Positions 37,404 through 49,700 of a stretch of DNA of 64,000 bases are shown here, piece by piece. The translations under genes and the position numbers were made by a program. Location: assembly GCA_028554645.1 (NCBI GenBank), contig JAQOOI010000076.1:124001-188000 (forward strand). The letters are read 5' to 3'. This DNA is from Omphalotus guepiniiformis (taxonomy: Eukaryota; Basidiomycota; Agaricomycetes; Agaricales; Omphalotaceae). The notes below the pieces were generated by a model. It saw only the letters and a program-made list of their open reading frames with translations, had not been told where the DNA came from and did not search any database. The stretch's first letter is position 1. Each line of letters begins with the position of its first letter.

Positions 37404-39936
37404 TTTAACTCTGAATTGTATTTGTTGTTGCTTTCAGATCAATGTCAGTAGAAAAATATTATATTGGCTCTATTACTGGTTTTATTCACAAAAGCTGAAG
37501 TTGTGATTTGCATATCACCTTATTTCTTTTATCTCACTCCAACTTTCTATTAAAATGTTAGCACTTTTGCAATATTTCTACTAGCTAATAGACAATGTGA
37601 TAGTCAATGGTCAAGTAAGCAAAAGTCTTTAAACTCACAGGTTACTATTGGAACTCACTGCTCACTCAGCTGCTGCCAAACTATCAGGTATTCTTGATAC
37701 CTTCTGAATGAGAAGGAAGCTTAACTTCTACTTTCTACACCCAGCTAATATGAGGATTAGTGGATATGCAACAGTAGCAGATTTAGTATAAACTTGGCCA
37801 CCAGAATCAGAAGGCTAAAATAGATAACTAAACTCAAATACCCATTTTGAGGGCAGCTAAATCAATACACTCTTATAAGTGAGATACAATGAATTCAATA
37901 TCACAGAAAGGAGTATACAGGTATTATTAATAATAATTATATTTCTAAGGGATTATCAGAAGAATGTAAATAAAAAGGAAGATTACTAAAATCAAAGAAT
38001 TTACTTTTCTTGAACTCAAAAGGTGTCAAAGTTCAAAGATTTGAAGGCTTTAGGTCAGTTTCAAGCAGTAAAGATGCTATGCCTGAAATGATCTTCAAGT
38101 TAAACTACCAATTTCAAAAAGGTAGAATTATGTCTTAAAGTGTGTAATACTTTGGTATTCTACATTTGGTGCTACTGTGCATATTGCACAAATATAGACA
38201 TATAGAAATTGCACTTTACTTGGTTTCTAGAGTATAGTAAGAATCAATATAAAGCAATCAGGTTTTATTAGAACTTTTCTGAGGTCTGACATCTCATCAC
38301 ACTTTTCTCCTGCACTTATGCTCCCAATTTAGATTGTTATCTCACTTATTTTGCTATCACACATGAAGTGCATATAGGCAAGTATTTTTGTGATGAAGTA
38401 TTATAGCTGCTACCTCTTATCCAACACTTGACTCCACTTATCTTCTGCTATCATCCTTCAATAGTGTGAAACTACTAAGAGTTCTTAGTAATATCTGGAT
38501 AGGAAGGAAGCTTGACTTTTACTGCCTGCACCCAGATAATGTGAGTAAGTAAATATGTAAAGTTTGCAGATAGAGTACAACCTTGCACTGCTGGGGCCCA
38601 TAAATTTTTGGTGGCAAAGATGGGCTTGGCAAAAAGGAAGACAAATTTATTAGCTTATTTTTGAGAACACAAATATTACATTTTTGAGGCAAAAGATGCA
38701 GCAAAGATGCAGCATCTTTGCCAAGTCTTTTCAGATAAGTATGTAAGCTATTGCAAGGACTAGGGAAATCATTTTTGCCTGCAAAGATGAGGGTAAGTAT
38801 ATAAACTATTTTAGGAATAAAAGGAATCATTTTTGGGCACAAAGATTGAGGATAAAGATAACTCATTACAGAAATTAAAGGAATCATTTTTGCAAGAAAG
38901 GATGTGGATATTTGCTACATTAAACAGCAACATTCTTGCTCTTCAAGATACAAATACAGAGAATTAAAAACATTTTTGCTGTTAGTAATCTTAAAGAGCA
39001 AAAATGTTGCTTTATTGTAGCAAAAATCCACTTTCTTTCTTGCAAAAATGATTTCTTTTATCCCTGAAATAGTTCAATTACTTATCCTCATCTTCAGAGG
39101 CAAAAAATGATTCCCTTAATTTTTGCAATAGCTTACATACTTATCCTCAATTTTTGCCTGCAAAATTGTCACTTCTCATGGTGTATATATGTAAACATAT
39201 TGTCTAAAAAGATATGGCAAAGATGCCGCATCTTTCCCACATCTCTTGTACCAAAAATGAAATATCTGTACTATTAAAAATAAGCTGAAAAATTTGTCTT
39301 CCTTTTTGCCACGCCCATTTTTGCCATCAAATATTCATGGGCCCCAGCAGTGTTGGCTATCAGAATCAGGAGACTAAGATATATAACTAAACTCAAAGTC
39401 AGAACATAGAAACAACATACTGGACTTGAAAGAAATGAAGAACAAAAATAAACTTACTGGATAGCTAGAATTATATGCTCTTGCAAGAAATAGTAAATTT
39501 CAATATCACAGAAGAGAGGTATATAGGAACAGATATTTTTGAAGAGTTGCTAAGAGATGTAGAAAAGGAATTTAGTACTTCCATCTTCCCATCTGAGTAC
39601 TAACAGGTGTAGATAGAAGGTAGCAGGAGATTACTAAAATCAAAGGTTTAAACTCAATCAGGCACTAATTTATTTCAAAGGTTTTTTTAAAAAGTTCAGA
39701 GTGTATACTGATCTATGTCCAGTTTTTCCATTGCAAAGATTAAGCTTCAGAGATTAGAAATAGCATGCTGGCAAAGTAAGAGCTATCTGAGGTATATTAG
39801 ATATACTCTATTCAATAGATCACCTTAATTATTTTTTGTTGATAAGAGTTATACTAGCTAGCTGCATATATAAACTGAAAAAAGTGTCAGGTCTTTAGAT
39901 CACTTTTGTCTTCACTTTTTCTACTGCTTCATCAGA
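37404..39936. other. Non-coding region with diverged duplication and palindromic insertion
   Basis: No gene. Two diverged copies of one segment lie at about 37640-38030 and about 38430-39660; shared markers include GGAAGCTT(A/G)ACTT, CACCCAG(C/A)TAAT, ATAACTAAACTCAAA, TTCAATATCACAGAA and GATTACTAAAATCAAA. The second copy is interrupted by the palindromic element at 38586-39352. Confidence 0.65.
38586..39352. mobile_element. Palindromic MITE/foldback element with 3-bp target duplication
   Basis: 767-bp non-coding element beginning CACTGCTGGGGCCCAT and ending ATGGGCCCCAGCAGTG. Its two halves are inverted copies for nearly their whole length, with the centre near 38970. TTG flanks both ends (38583-38585 and 39353-39355). 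A paralogous copy of the target without the insertion at 37794-37796 has a single TTG, confirming insertion and duplication. A 3-bp duplication fits the PIF/Harbinger group, although TTG is not its usual TAA/TTA. Confidence 0.85.
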
Positions 39937-40913
39937 ATGCCAGAAATCACTACAGAGTACTGTCCACAATATTCCTACTATGTGGTGGATGATGTGATGA
40001 TTGATATCATCACTAGGGTGTTGCTGAGAGATGGGAGTTATGGGAATTCAGACTTACTACTTTTGAGAAAGAGCATCAACAAGCAGTGAGTAGGTTTCTT
40101 TTCTGCACTGGATTGAAGCTAAAATATTACCAGTTTATATCCTCTATTTTATGCTAGGCATATTATCAATTCTCCAACATATTTTTTCAGACTTTGCAGA
40201 TCTTTGATAAATTCTGCAGAACTTGCAGCATATATCAAGAATATCACATTCTATTTTCTATGGGCTCCTGCATGGTCAGATATTGATCAATTACTTAACT
40301 ATGAAGATGACTCGCAGCTTGCATTCAAGTTGCTTGAGCTCACATCCCAATATATCAGCCATTTCTATATCTGCACCGACATACTTCATTATTCACTATC
40401 TCAGACTCTATCTCAGAGCAGTATAGTGTTTTGATAGTGTTCCCTCATTTAGTTGAGCTATATGCTCCTATTGAGGTTGTGAATCCGGAACTTCTGATCC
40501 ATCGCGGCTTATCTTTCCAAAACATCAACTATCCCATATATAGGCAGCTCTGGCCTCAAGTTGAACGCCTCACTATTGTTTATCATTGTGATCCAGGAAC
40601 ATCTTATCTGCATGAGCAATTAGACTTTCGCTTTTTGCCCAAGCTTTCACATCTTTTCATGTGCCTGGATACTTTCACCTATGATGCAGCTTTTAACTTG
40701 GACACACTTCAATTTTACTCAGCACCTCTCCTTGTGATTATCAACCCATCAAATTTGCTATTCCCCTTGTCTCTTCAGATTCTTAATCTTTACCTGATGT
40801 TTTGGTTTTTGCTTGTAAAAGCCAAATACAGCCAGATTTCACCCATCTACTTAACCAGGAGCATTTTATTGAAGAAAGAAAGATGGATATTAGTGAGTTT
40901 CAATTTCCATTGA
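39937..40913 (+). pseudogene. F-box/LRR-like protein, probably frameshifted
   Basis: Exon 39937-40085 starts MPEITTEYCPQYSYYVVDDV and splices (GT-AG) to 40158 onward, giving FFRLCRSLINSAELAAYIKN and a leucine-patterned region. That frame stops at 40432-40434, while similar sequence continues in another frame (VFPHLVELYAPIEVV, ERLTIVYHCDPGTSYL, LPKLSHLFMCLDTFTYDA). At the break a short motif ATAGTGTT is repeated, consistent with a small duplication that shifted the frame. Leucine spacing resembles the F-box/LRR proteins that mushrooms encode in hundreds. Function unknown. Confidence 0.4.
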
Positions 40914-41208
40914 ATTTGAATAGATTATGGAAATTAGGACTCAAGGCCAGAAAATTGCAATTGTGATTTTTAAATATGAACAGTACTATATGCTCATTTT
41001 TTGCGCAGTCAAGTTGGACTATGATATGCTTTTGATTCTGATAAAACTCAAATAAAGATTGATATCTACAAACTTTCCTTTTTTGCAAAAATCTGTAAAA
41101 CATAACTGCACTTTGATACTTTTGGAAATGACTAGCTATATACGAGAAATTTAAATAGCTGACTGGAATCAAGATATCTTGCATATCCACATTTACTTTT
41201 ATTGCTTC

Positions 41209-43042
41209 ATGTCTATCACAGAAACTAGCCAACTTGCTGCTGTTACTCTACATGAAAAATTCAACAGAATGAAGGAGCAGGTATCACATGCATTGCAAAC
41301 ACAGCTGGGAAACTCTTTCCAACTGAGCATTGTCATGAGAGCCTGTCAGGCCTTGCTCAATGAATTTTTTCAGGTGTGTATTTTGCTTGATTATGAATAA
41401 ATTCAGATATCAAATTATATTTATATAGTATGCACATATGGTCGCAGAATGGGACTTCAGAATCTATAGTGGGTCTCTCCAGCAAATGATTCACGATGTA
41501 GAAGTTGCGCAGAACCGCTGTCCAGAACCACCAGCTCAGCCACCATTTGCAGTAGAAGAGCAGATTGTGTCATCATCTGGCCGCCGTGGTAGACCTCGCA
41601 AATACATTGATCCAGAAGCACTCTTAAAATTCACAAATGCTTCAAGAACTTCTCGCAATGAGATTGGATCTGTTTTTCATTGCAGTGGCCGGACAATTCG
41701 GAGGCGCTTAGTAGAACATGGATTTTCACCCGCTGGTCCTGCAGTATATGATACTATTGCACAAGCTGATGGAACTCTGATCAGACAATATCATCCTGGT
41801 CGCAGTAGTGACTTGGCTTTACTATCGGATCAAGAGTTAGATCAACTTGTGCATCAGATTCATGTACAATTTCCTTCTTTTGGAAGAAGAATGATTGATG
41901 GATATCTGCTGCAAATGGGATATCGAGTTCCCCGAAGTAAACTTCAGAATTCGTTTAGTCGAGTAGCTGGTCCAAGCACAAGATCATTTGCTCACCGGAG
42001 AATACCTCGTGCTCCATATTCAGTGCCTGGTCCAAACTCATTATGGCACCATGATGGGCAGCATGGTAGGTTATTCCTTCAAGACAAACTCAAATAGCTC
42101 TAATTTGGTGCAGGTCTTATCAAATACCGCATTGTAATCCATGCATTCATTGATGGATTTAGCCGATATCTACTTGGCATTCGCGCAAGTGATAATAATC
42201 GCTGCGAAACAACTTATGACTTATTTGAAGCTATATGTGATGTGCGCGGATATCCAAGCAGAGTTAGAGGTGATCATGGTACAGAAAATGTCATGGTAGC
42301 TGCTCGGATGAATGAGGTTCGAGGCCCTGGGCGCGGTTCATATATCTATGGAAAGTAAGTATTGTGTTTGTTTATATTATAGTGGGATTTACTCAATAAA
42401 ATCTATAGATCAGTCCATAATATCCGCATTGAGCGCCTTTGGGTTGATGTCACTTCTGCTTTTGGAAAAAAGTGGAAGAACTTTTTTGAAGACTTGGAAA
42501 TCAACCATGGTCTCAATATCAACAATGATGCCCATCTCTGGCTGCTTCACATTCTCTTTCTTCCTCGCATTAACCAAGATGCATATGATTTTATGCAGAC
42601 TTGGAACTTCCATACTTTGGGAAGCCAAACCAACACTTACCGATCTCCACATGTCATGTACACACTTGGAGCAGCTCAGATTGGTGATTACTCTATGCAT
42701 CTAGCACAGATCCCTCAAGATGATCCACACTTTGCAGACGGAGAATATGATCATTATGGAATTGATTGGAATGATCTTGATAATTCAAGATTGCGGGCAC
42801 ATCATCAGACTCAGCATCCAGATCAAGCTCAAGATAATCCATTTGATAGTGCAGTGCCAGAGCACATGAACCATGTGGAGGTTCCAGAAACTTCATGTCC
42901 TCTGTCTGAAGATACTGTGGATAGAATGGAAGCTCACTTGCGCAGCTTTCCCTTTTACAGTGGGATAGATGCTCAGTCTCACAAGGCTTTGTGGCTTGAA
43001 GCTATGAACTTTGCAAGACATGCAGCACAGAATAGAAATTAA
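41209..43042 (+). CDS. Integrase-type DDE transposase (558 aa), apparently intact
   Basis: Four exons: 41209-41373, 41429-42065, 42114-42354, 42409-43042, all GT-AG and in phase. The N-terminus is helical, then a helix-turn-helix (SSGRRGRPRKYIDPEALL; SRNEIGSVFHCSGRTIRRRL). The catalytic core is an rve-like RNase H fold: LWHHDGQHGLIKYRIVIHAF (first Asp), PSRVRGDHGTENVMVAARMN (second Asp), SVHNIRIERLWVDVTSAFG (Glu). The same block order, including H-x-D before the first strand and SVHNxRIERxW, is seen in integrase-core proteins of animal genomes. No stops or frameshifts, so it may be active. It lies 0.8 kb inside the right TIR. Confidence 0.85.
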
Positions 43043-43490
43043 TAGTATATTTTTCATTTATAAACATTAATTTGTATATAAATTGTGTGCACAAACTCTT
43101 CACAACTATCAACCCAGAAAGCACCAAGGTGATGGCATTAGTGAAGAAAGAAAGTTTGATATAAGAGGGAAAGTGAGCTTACCTCAGAAACCACCAGCAT
43201 GAATTTTCAAGGCCTAACACCTGCTTTGGCACAGTAAAACAAAAACTAGGAATTGAAATGAGAGGCAGAAATGAAACATGAAACATAGCATCAAAGGTCA
43301 TTGGCATGTCCAACACCCAAAGATGGCTGGAACCTAGCCAAGGCTCTTATTTCCAGCTTGGATCTCCTTCAAGAGAATTTCTGCAACTAGGTGTGTGGTG
43401 TACGCAAAGAAACAGCAGAGAGCTGTTGCGCCAGGCAATTTTGTAAGCATCTATACATATAAACAATGGTAAGCGCGCGGCTTTTGGGCA
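43043..43490. other. Region downstream of the transposase gene
   Basis: No gene seen. Probably the 3' UTR of the transposase gene followed by non-coding sequence leading into the right subterminal repeats. Confidence 0.5.
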
Positions 43491-43519
43491 CCCGTGGAAA
43501 AGTGCTGGGGTGGCCCTCA

Positions 43520-43840
43520 GGAAGCCGAAATAGAAACCGAAACCGAAATCGAAACTAGTGCCCGAAATCCAGCCGTGGTGTCCGAAATCGAAGCCGAAAC
43601 CGAAATCGAAACTAGTGCCCGAAATCCAGCCGTGGTGTCCGAAATCGAAGTCGAAACCGAAATCGAAACTAGTGCCCGAAATCCAGCCGTGGTGTCCGAA
43701 ATCGAAACCGAAATCGAAATCCAGCCGCGGTGTCCGAAATCAGAAAATACCCCTTCCCAAAGCCAAAACCGAATCCTAATCCAGCCGTGGTGTCCGAAAT
43801 CAGAAAATACCCCTTCCCAAATCCAAACCGAATTCTAATC
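43520..43840 (+). repeat. Right subterminal minisatellite
   Basis: Two repeat types. About three units of 57 bp contain CCGAAATCGAAAC, TAGTGCCCGAAATCCAGCC and GTGGTGTCCGAAATCGAA. They are followed by two units of 60 bp containing CCGAAATCAGAAAATACCCC. The CCGAAATC core is the inverse of the GATTTCGG core in the left array. Open frames through it are low-complexity (Glu/Thr/Ile) and not called as genes. Confidence 0.8.
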
Positions 43841-43859
43841 CCGCGCCTGTCGTGCCAAA

Positions 43860-43884
43860 TATTTTTGTCCGGTGAGGACCCTCA
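43860..43884 (-). repeat. Right terminal inverted repeat
   Basis: 25 bp reading TATTTTTGTCCGG then TGAGGACCCTCA; inverted match (two mismatches) to 25026-25050. Confidence 0.75.
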
Positions 43885-44863
43885 GACTAACTGGATGATA
43901 TAAGGCAGTTTTTGCTGTATAGTATCATGCGCTGTGAAAGATGAACGTTTTGCTGGGAACATGCTTGGACGAATCAAAGGTGCGTACGTATGTTTTTGAG
44001 CTGGATAATGGCTGCGACAGTAAGTAGTCCGCCTAGCCCTGTGCCTAAGATACTGATAATCTATACGGACAGGTTAGTTGCTACATGCTACAAGTATGAA
44101 AATGTACTCACAAAGACACCGAGCCTGACAGGTAGACAACAGCAAAACGTGCGCGATTGGACATACATTATTGCGGGAAGAGCTCGTGAATAAAGTTTCT
44201 TTCAGAAGTAGAGCTGCCTGAGCTGTAAAATGTGGGGGAAGGACCAGCCTATCGCGAAAACACATGAACCCGCGGTCGAGTTTATAAGGCGTACAGAGCC
44301 CATAGATACAAACGATGGCAGTGTACAGGCAGTGCTTTTCGGCCATGTCGTTACACGCAACAAAACCCTGCAACAGTATCAGGTATATGATATGGCAGTG
44401 TAGTACACAGTCCCCTTCTCCGTTGTTTGCGAAAGATGCGCGTCACGGTAACTTGGTGGAGTCGAAGTTCAAAATGAACTTGGAAATGGCTCCATAAGTC
44501 CCTGTAAACGAATGTTTTTGAAAACCGCAGGATAAGTATTGCTTAAGTTGGCCGGTGCATGCCGTGCGAGTGTGCTACATACACGAGGTGATGCCATGGA
44601 CTGATATAATATTATTGCAAGAATGAATGTCAGAATTACAGGAGTACGAGCTGACCGGCGATATAAATTATATGAATCCCGTACGATAGAGTCAGTATAT
44701 GGTACAGCATACGAAGCTACATGGAGTACATTGCATTGAAACACAGTCGATGAAGTCTGGGAGGGGAGCTTTTGCAGCTTTTATTCGTACATATATATCC
44801 AGGATTAGGCGTCGCGTTGCGGAGAACGATACTCATTCACCATCCAGGTGACAGCTTGCTTGA
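43885..44863. other. Intergenic region right of the 18.9-kb interval
   Basis: No supported gene. A minus-strand segment at 44744-44469 contains a hydrophobic stretch TPVILTFILAIILYQSMAS and could be a relic of a multi-pass membrane protein, but no continuous gene can be assembled. Confidence 0.35.
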
Positions 44864-46412
44864 TCAGTAAGTTCGCTCCATACTGACGCTCCTGGAATGC
44901 CTACTCCTATGTCCGTGCCTGCTATGGTGGTGTCTTTTGTGTGGCTTCGTGTACACCACCATTTGCGTTTGTGGCATTTGCGCTGGAGGCATCATAAATC
45001 CACCTGTATGCACGTACTGCGGCTGTGGACGGGCAGAATAAGGATAGTGCAAGCTAGTGCTTGGATAAGACATCCCCGTGCTACTCGCGTACGGGGCCGC
45101 CATACTCATGCTAGTGCTGCGGGCACGCACAGGAAGAATGGTGGGCACGTTGCCATGGTATGAGGAATTCATAGTCATAGGTACTGGCATACCAGAAGAA
45201 TATGCAGGCCCAGGAGAGCTACTGAAGGGCATTCCTCCATACTGGGAGCCGTATGCACTACCCCCAGCGGCGATGGGAATGGATGAGGAAGAATGATTTG
45301 GGTATTCCAAAAGTGGCCGGCGGTACGACGACGAGTGTGAACGAGGTCTTGAATGAGACCTGGGTCGGCGCCGGGAGAGCATTATATCTGAATCAAAGCC
45401 ATAAGGATCACCATAGGCAGAAGATCCATAAGAACTGTAAGAACGCCCTCGACTAGGATATAATTCAGAGGCATCATAATCGTCATGATCACGGCTCTGA
45501 ACATGGCAAAAACATCTAAGCGAAATACTTCAAGCTTGAAAAGGAAGTCCTCACCCAGAAAAAGATTTGAGATGCTGTGGCAGCAGCCGCCTCTGCTGCA
45601 TCTCGACGAGTGTAGGGATCGTTTCCACGAGCAGTATACTGCAACAGCAGGGTTGCTTGAATTGACGATAAGCCGCAATTCATGACTTGCATCAACAAAA
45701 AGAAATTTACTTTCTGCAATAGCAAGCCCGATAAGGGCTTCCCTTTGCCTATCAATGTCACCACTCAGAGGCTCGTACATAGAGCTATGGTGTATCCATT
45801 TGCGATATGCTTCATATGCGGCAGCATGGCCAACTTCGGAGGGAATCATTTGATTCAATTCACCCTGTAGGGCTGATTAACACAAACAATATACAACCGA
45901 GAAAGACTGACCATTCCGCCATACGCACGACTATGCCAGTGCCTTGCCTCGTGGATACCTACACCACCAGAGAAATCTCTGTAGTTGGAGTAGTTGTAAT
46001 CTCTAACTCTGCTCCAGGCAGAATCGTAGAGAGATCTGTTGTCATCGACACGATAATTATCAGTATCCTGGCTAAGGTGATACATGATGGCAGGAGCAGA
46101 GAGACTGAGTGCGAAGAGAAGATAGACTTACGGGTCAGGACTTGTGGCATGTGCACGGTAAAAATCCAGACCACCCCCTGTACGTGTGTAAAAAGGAATA
46201 GTAAAAAGGCAATATACGTATCGTAAACGTGTATTGCAGGGTGAAAGAGGATAAATTACATACAAGAAGGTTGAGGGTGGAAGGCAGGGGCCGGAGGGGC
46301 ACCAAAGCGAAACTGGAAAACTGAATGACCAAGACGAGTAACAACTCACACGGGTGGAACATACCTGATTTGTTCCCCAAGCAGGGCCTTGCTGATAGAA
46401 AGAATAGGACAT
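44864..46412 (-). CDS. CipC-like protein with DUF3759 domain
   Basis: Seven exons: 46412-46365, 46312-46264, 46177-46132, 46071-45912, 45864-45711, 45655-45555, 45496-44864; 396 aa. The middle carries the CipC/DUF3759 helical pattern: GELNQMIPSEVGHAAAYEAY, RKWIHHSSMYEPLSGDIDRQ, REALIGLAIAE, DPYTRRDAAEAAAATASQIF. The N-terminus is Tyr/Asp-rich. The C-terminal 200 residues are low-complexity, Ser/Tyr/Pro-rich, ending in a basic His/Arg/Ser tail (HHHSRHGHRSRHSRSVS). CipC was found as a concanamycin-induced fungal protein; its role is unclear. The long disordered tail is unusual for the family. Confidence 0.75.
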
Positions 46413-46759
46413 TCTCAAGTGAGAGAGACGAAGACAAAGTGATGATGGTGGTGGTGGTTCAAGCACAAGTCGACGAGGACGATAAACGACTCTACTTCCA
46501 TTATCATTAGTACTTCGTTGGAGCAGTGCACAGCTGGTGCACAGTCCTGTCCACCCTTCTACCTGCTCGTCTGACTCCCACACGTGTTCCTCGCGAGGCG
46601 TTTGAAGTATCTTATGTAGCTAGTACTAATGCACAATATTACATTACAACTTGACACGAATAAGTATTATCCTATGTACAACAAAGCTAGGTGGGTTCCA
46701 GTGAATTAGTTTCATACCGTAACGGAAGTAAATATCATTCTACAGAAATAATGGCAAAA
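46413..46759. other. Intergenic region
   Basis: Upstream region of the CipC-like gene and 3' flank of the Zn2Cys6 gene. A GGTGGTGGT-type short repeat lies at about 46447-46458. Nothing else seen. Confidence 0.4.
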
Positions 46760-49700
46760 TCAGGTTGTCGTGGACGTCAAAGAAGAGTACTGACTCAAAT
46801 CGGGGTTGTTATCTCCAGGCCAAAACCATGGATTCCACAGACTTTCGTACTGAGAAGATTGGGGCTCGACCATGTACTCGCTCTCAGGGGCTGAGAGTGA
46901 CTGCACATATGAGCTTTGTGGCGTTTCATATGGAACATCATTATATCGGTGCTGAGAACTGGACGAATACAGATCATTAGCAGAATGTCTGTCCTCTTGC
47001 GAAACAGCAGAAGAAGAACTGTGATGTGAGGTAGGATCGACACCTGCTACAGCAGTAGGCAGGTCAGATGACGGTACATTGGAAGTCGATGTGTACGCCT
47101 GAGGCAAGGGGGATAGGTGGGGATATTGCATTGGGATTGGCGTAGACTCGAGGGGTACATCTTCAGGCATAGACGGTGAAGGAGTTGCTGATGACTGTGT
47201 CGAGGATTCTGCATAACCACCCACAGGAGAGGGTGATGACACAGGAAAGCCACCAGGTCGTATTCCTGCTACGTTGGAAGAAATAGCAGAATTGGAGGGT
47301 GCAGAAGACAAGGTCGTTTGTGAATGGCTGCCGTGCGAGGTAGTGTATATCCTTTGATTGCACCGAGAAAGTGTGGCATGTAGATGCTTTTGCAGACACA
47401 ATACCGAAGAGTGCATTCCAGGTATATTGGAAGATCCTCCAGACAGAACTTTCCCAGCCAGAGCAAGACGAGTAAAAATGAGGCCCGGAACAGACTTTTC
47501 TCGGTCTGCGAGGGCCAGGTCGACTGTGGCTGCAAGGAAAGCTGCGAATACAATGATGTAGGACGCGCGCGAAAGAGGGTACAATCTGTCATACATAGTG
47601 AAGAGCACGTGAATATCTTTAGCAGCTCGCTCACATGTTGATACTGCATGAGGCACAGAAGGTGCAGATGCTGGGGACGAAGTAGGGCCCTCACTACGGG
47701 CGGAACTATAGAAAAAGGGACGGTACAGGAGAATCCACATGGCTCGGACCAAAAGGCTGCGAATGTTTAGTCAGTCTGTTGCCCAAAATCCCAATTATAT
47801 TGACGCACTTGAGCTGCATGATATGAGGTGGCGGCGGACTCGAAACAGGTCCTTCTATCTCAAATATGACCTCTCCATAGGCATCAGCTTGCCATCTCAG
47901 GAGTCTCTCCCGCATCTTCGACACGAAATCGCAAACTTGCGATGGACGCATCTTTGGTCGACAGTAAATGTGTCGATGGATCTCATCAAGAAACTATCGC
48001 GCGGCCTTAGACAAAAAATACGGTACAGCACGGTACAAGGCAAAATAATCCATACCTCGTTCGCACGGCAGGTCCTGTAGCAACAACTTGTATGAGAGAG
48101 GAAACGAAGAAAGCGAAAAGTATAATTCACTCATAGAAACATTTGTCTTGGTGACTGAGTTGTGGCGTGTATGAAAACAGTGCTGGTGGAGAATCAGCGG
48201 ACAGGCAAGGCACCCATAGTTCCGAACTGTCTTTGGGTTCTAGATTCATAAAAAATTAAGGACTCTCCAGATTCAAAAAGGGTTTTCTAGACATACCAGG
48301 GAAAGGGGGTTTATGGTCCTCCAAACTTAGTAGTGGCTTTCTATTGAGAGCTAAGGATATTAACCTAAGAAAGTCAATTAAGAGAAAGAAATCATCCAAA
48401 TAGATTACTGACTTATCCCAAATGAATGCAGACCAAAAGAGCCGCAGCCTCATTTGTCGCTGTACCCAATTTCGCTTATTCTGGTGGGTAGAGTCCCCAT
48501 TCGTTGCAGACTCCGTTCTTGTTTCCAGTTGACATCCCAAATCTAGGCAGACAAAGAGATGTGCGAAACTGAGATCCAGAATATGAAGTACTTGCCCTTC
48601 ATCATTGCAATGGCGGCGGCAGTTAGATTCCAAGCTTGAGCATACATACCACGAGACGCGTGGTGCGACGCGAGCAGTAGTATCCCTCAAGAAAATATGA
48701 GTCACTTTGGTGAGAGTCAAGTGGGTTTAAGGAATAACCTTGAGCAGTTGGAATGCTACTAGGGCGACTCAATTCGCTTGCCAAGAGAAATTGGGCTTTT
48801 GCCTGCAATTGTGTCAAGCAACACATCAGCACGACCAAGTTAAGAAGCACATACTGCGTACATATGTGCTCGATCGGCAACTTGGGGGACGTGCCGCACT
48901 GTATGAGCGCAAATTGAATACATGAGTAAGTGTGAGTAGTATTTGGTGTCATTTTCCTCAATTGCGCCTGAAGGAAGAACATGAGCGTTCCGCTATATAA
49001 GGCTAGTTACGTCAAGGGTGCATACGTTGAAATATCGCTCTGTCAACGATGCAGTTTCGAGGACCTTGCCAACTGTAGAAGATGAAACTCGGCTTGCTTT
49101 TCAGATGTTGCGAGCTTACCAAAAGTAGTTATTGAATAAAATTTCACGCTCGTTGACCAGAGCTACAGTAAATGGCGCGTATCAAGAATGAGCTCAAAGA
49201 CAAATACGAGAGACATACGCCCGTCTGCTTCATTGTCCATTGAAAATGCGATTTTGGTATAATGATCCATCCATCGTGAAATGTCAGTATGAGGCATGAA
49301 CCGGTTGGTGGAAGTCTGTCCTTCTTGACTCTCCCCGTGCGAAAGATCGGAGTCAGGCGTTGCAGGCTTTAGGGAAAGGCGTAAAGCTGATTCCGGACGC
49401 AACGGGGTGTTTTGCTAAGGGATCGTAAGACCAAGCACATCATGCGATGCTTCAAATACGTACTATTTCATCTTCTTCGTCAACGTTTTCGGGAACTGAT
49501 GGGACCTTGTGGTTCGTCGCGGTTGCCCTGCCATTCCAAAGCTTTGCTCTTTTATGGGGTGGAGAATCCGGTTCCGGCGGTGGGCTTGATGATCGTAAGG
49601 ATTGCATACGCAGTCCGTCATCATCGCTCAGGTCAAATGGTGCAGGTGAATTGCTACTTGACGTTAGTTTTCCAGATGAACGAGACTCGAATTTCGATTG

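Larger units (their letters stand above)
25026..43884. mobile_element. Putative 18.9-kb TIR-bounded DNA transposon
   Basis: The interval begins TGAGGGTCC at 25026 and ends with the inverted copy at 43860-43884; the 25-bp ends share 23 positions and both run into CCGGACAAAAATA. Just inside each end is a minisatellite built on GATTTCGG/TTTCGGAC motifs in inverted orientation. Within it are an integrase-type DDE transposase gene near the right end, a HECT-like gene near the left end, and cargo genes between. I see no target-site duplication: the flanks are CTTA on the left and GACT on the right. An alternative is two separate copies of one family flanking a host island. Confidence 0.5.

Noticed and set aside
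43494..43838. Plus-strand Glu/Thr/Ile-rich frame near the right TIR
   Set aside because: Same reason: translation of the right subterminal repeats.
43885..44744. Possible multi-pass membrane receptor gene on the minus strand
   Set aside because: Only one convincing hydrophobic stretch; exons could not be joined in phase.
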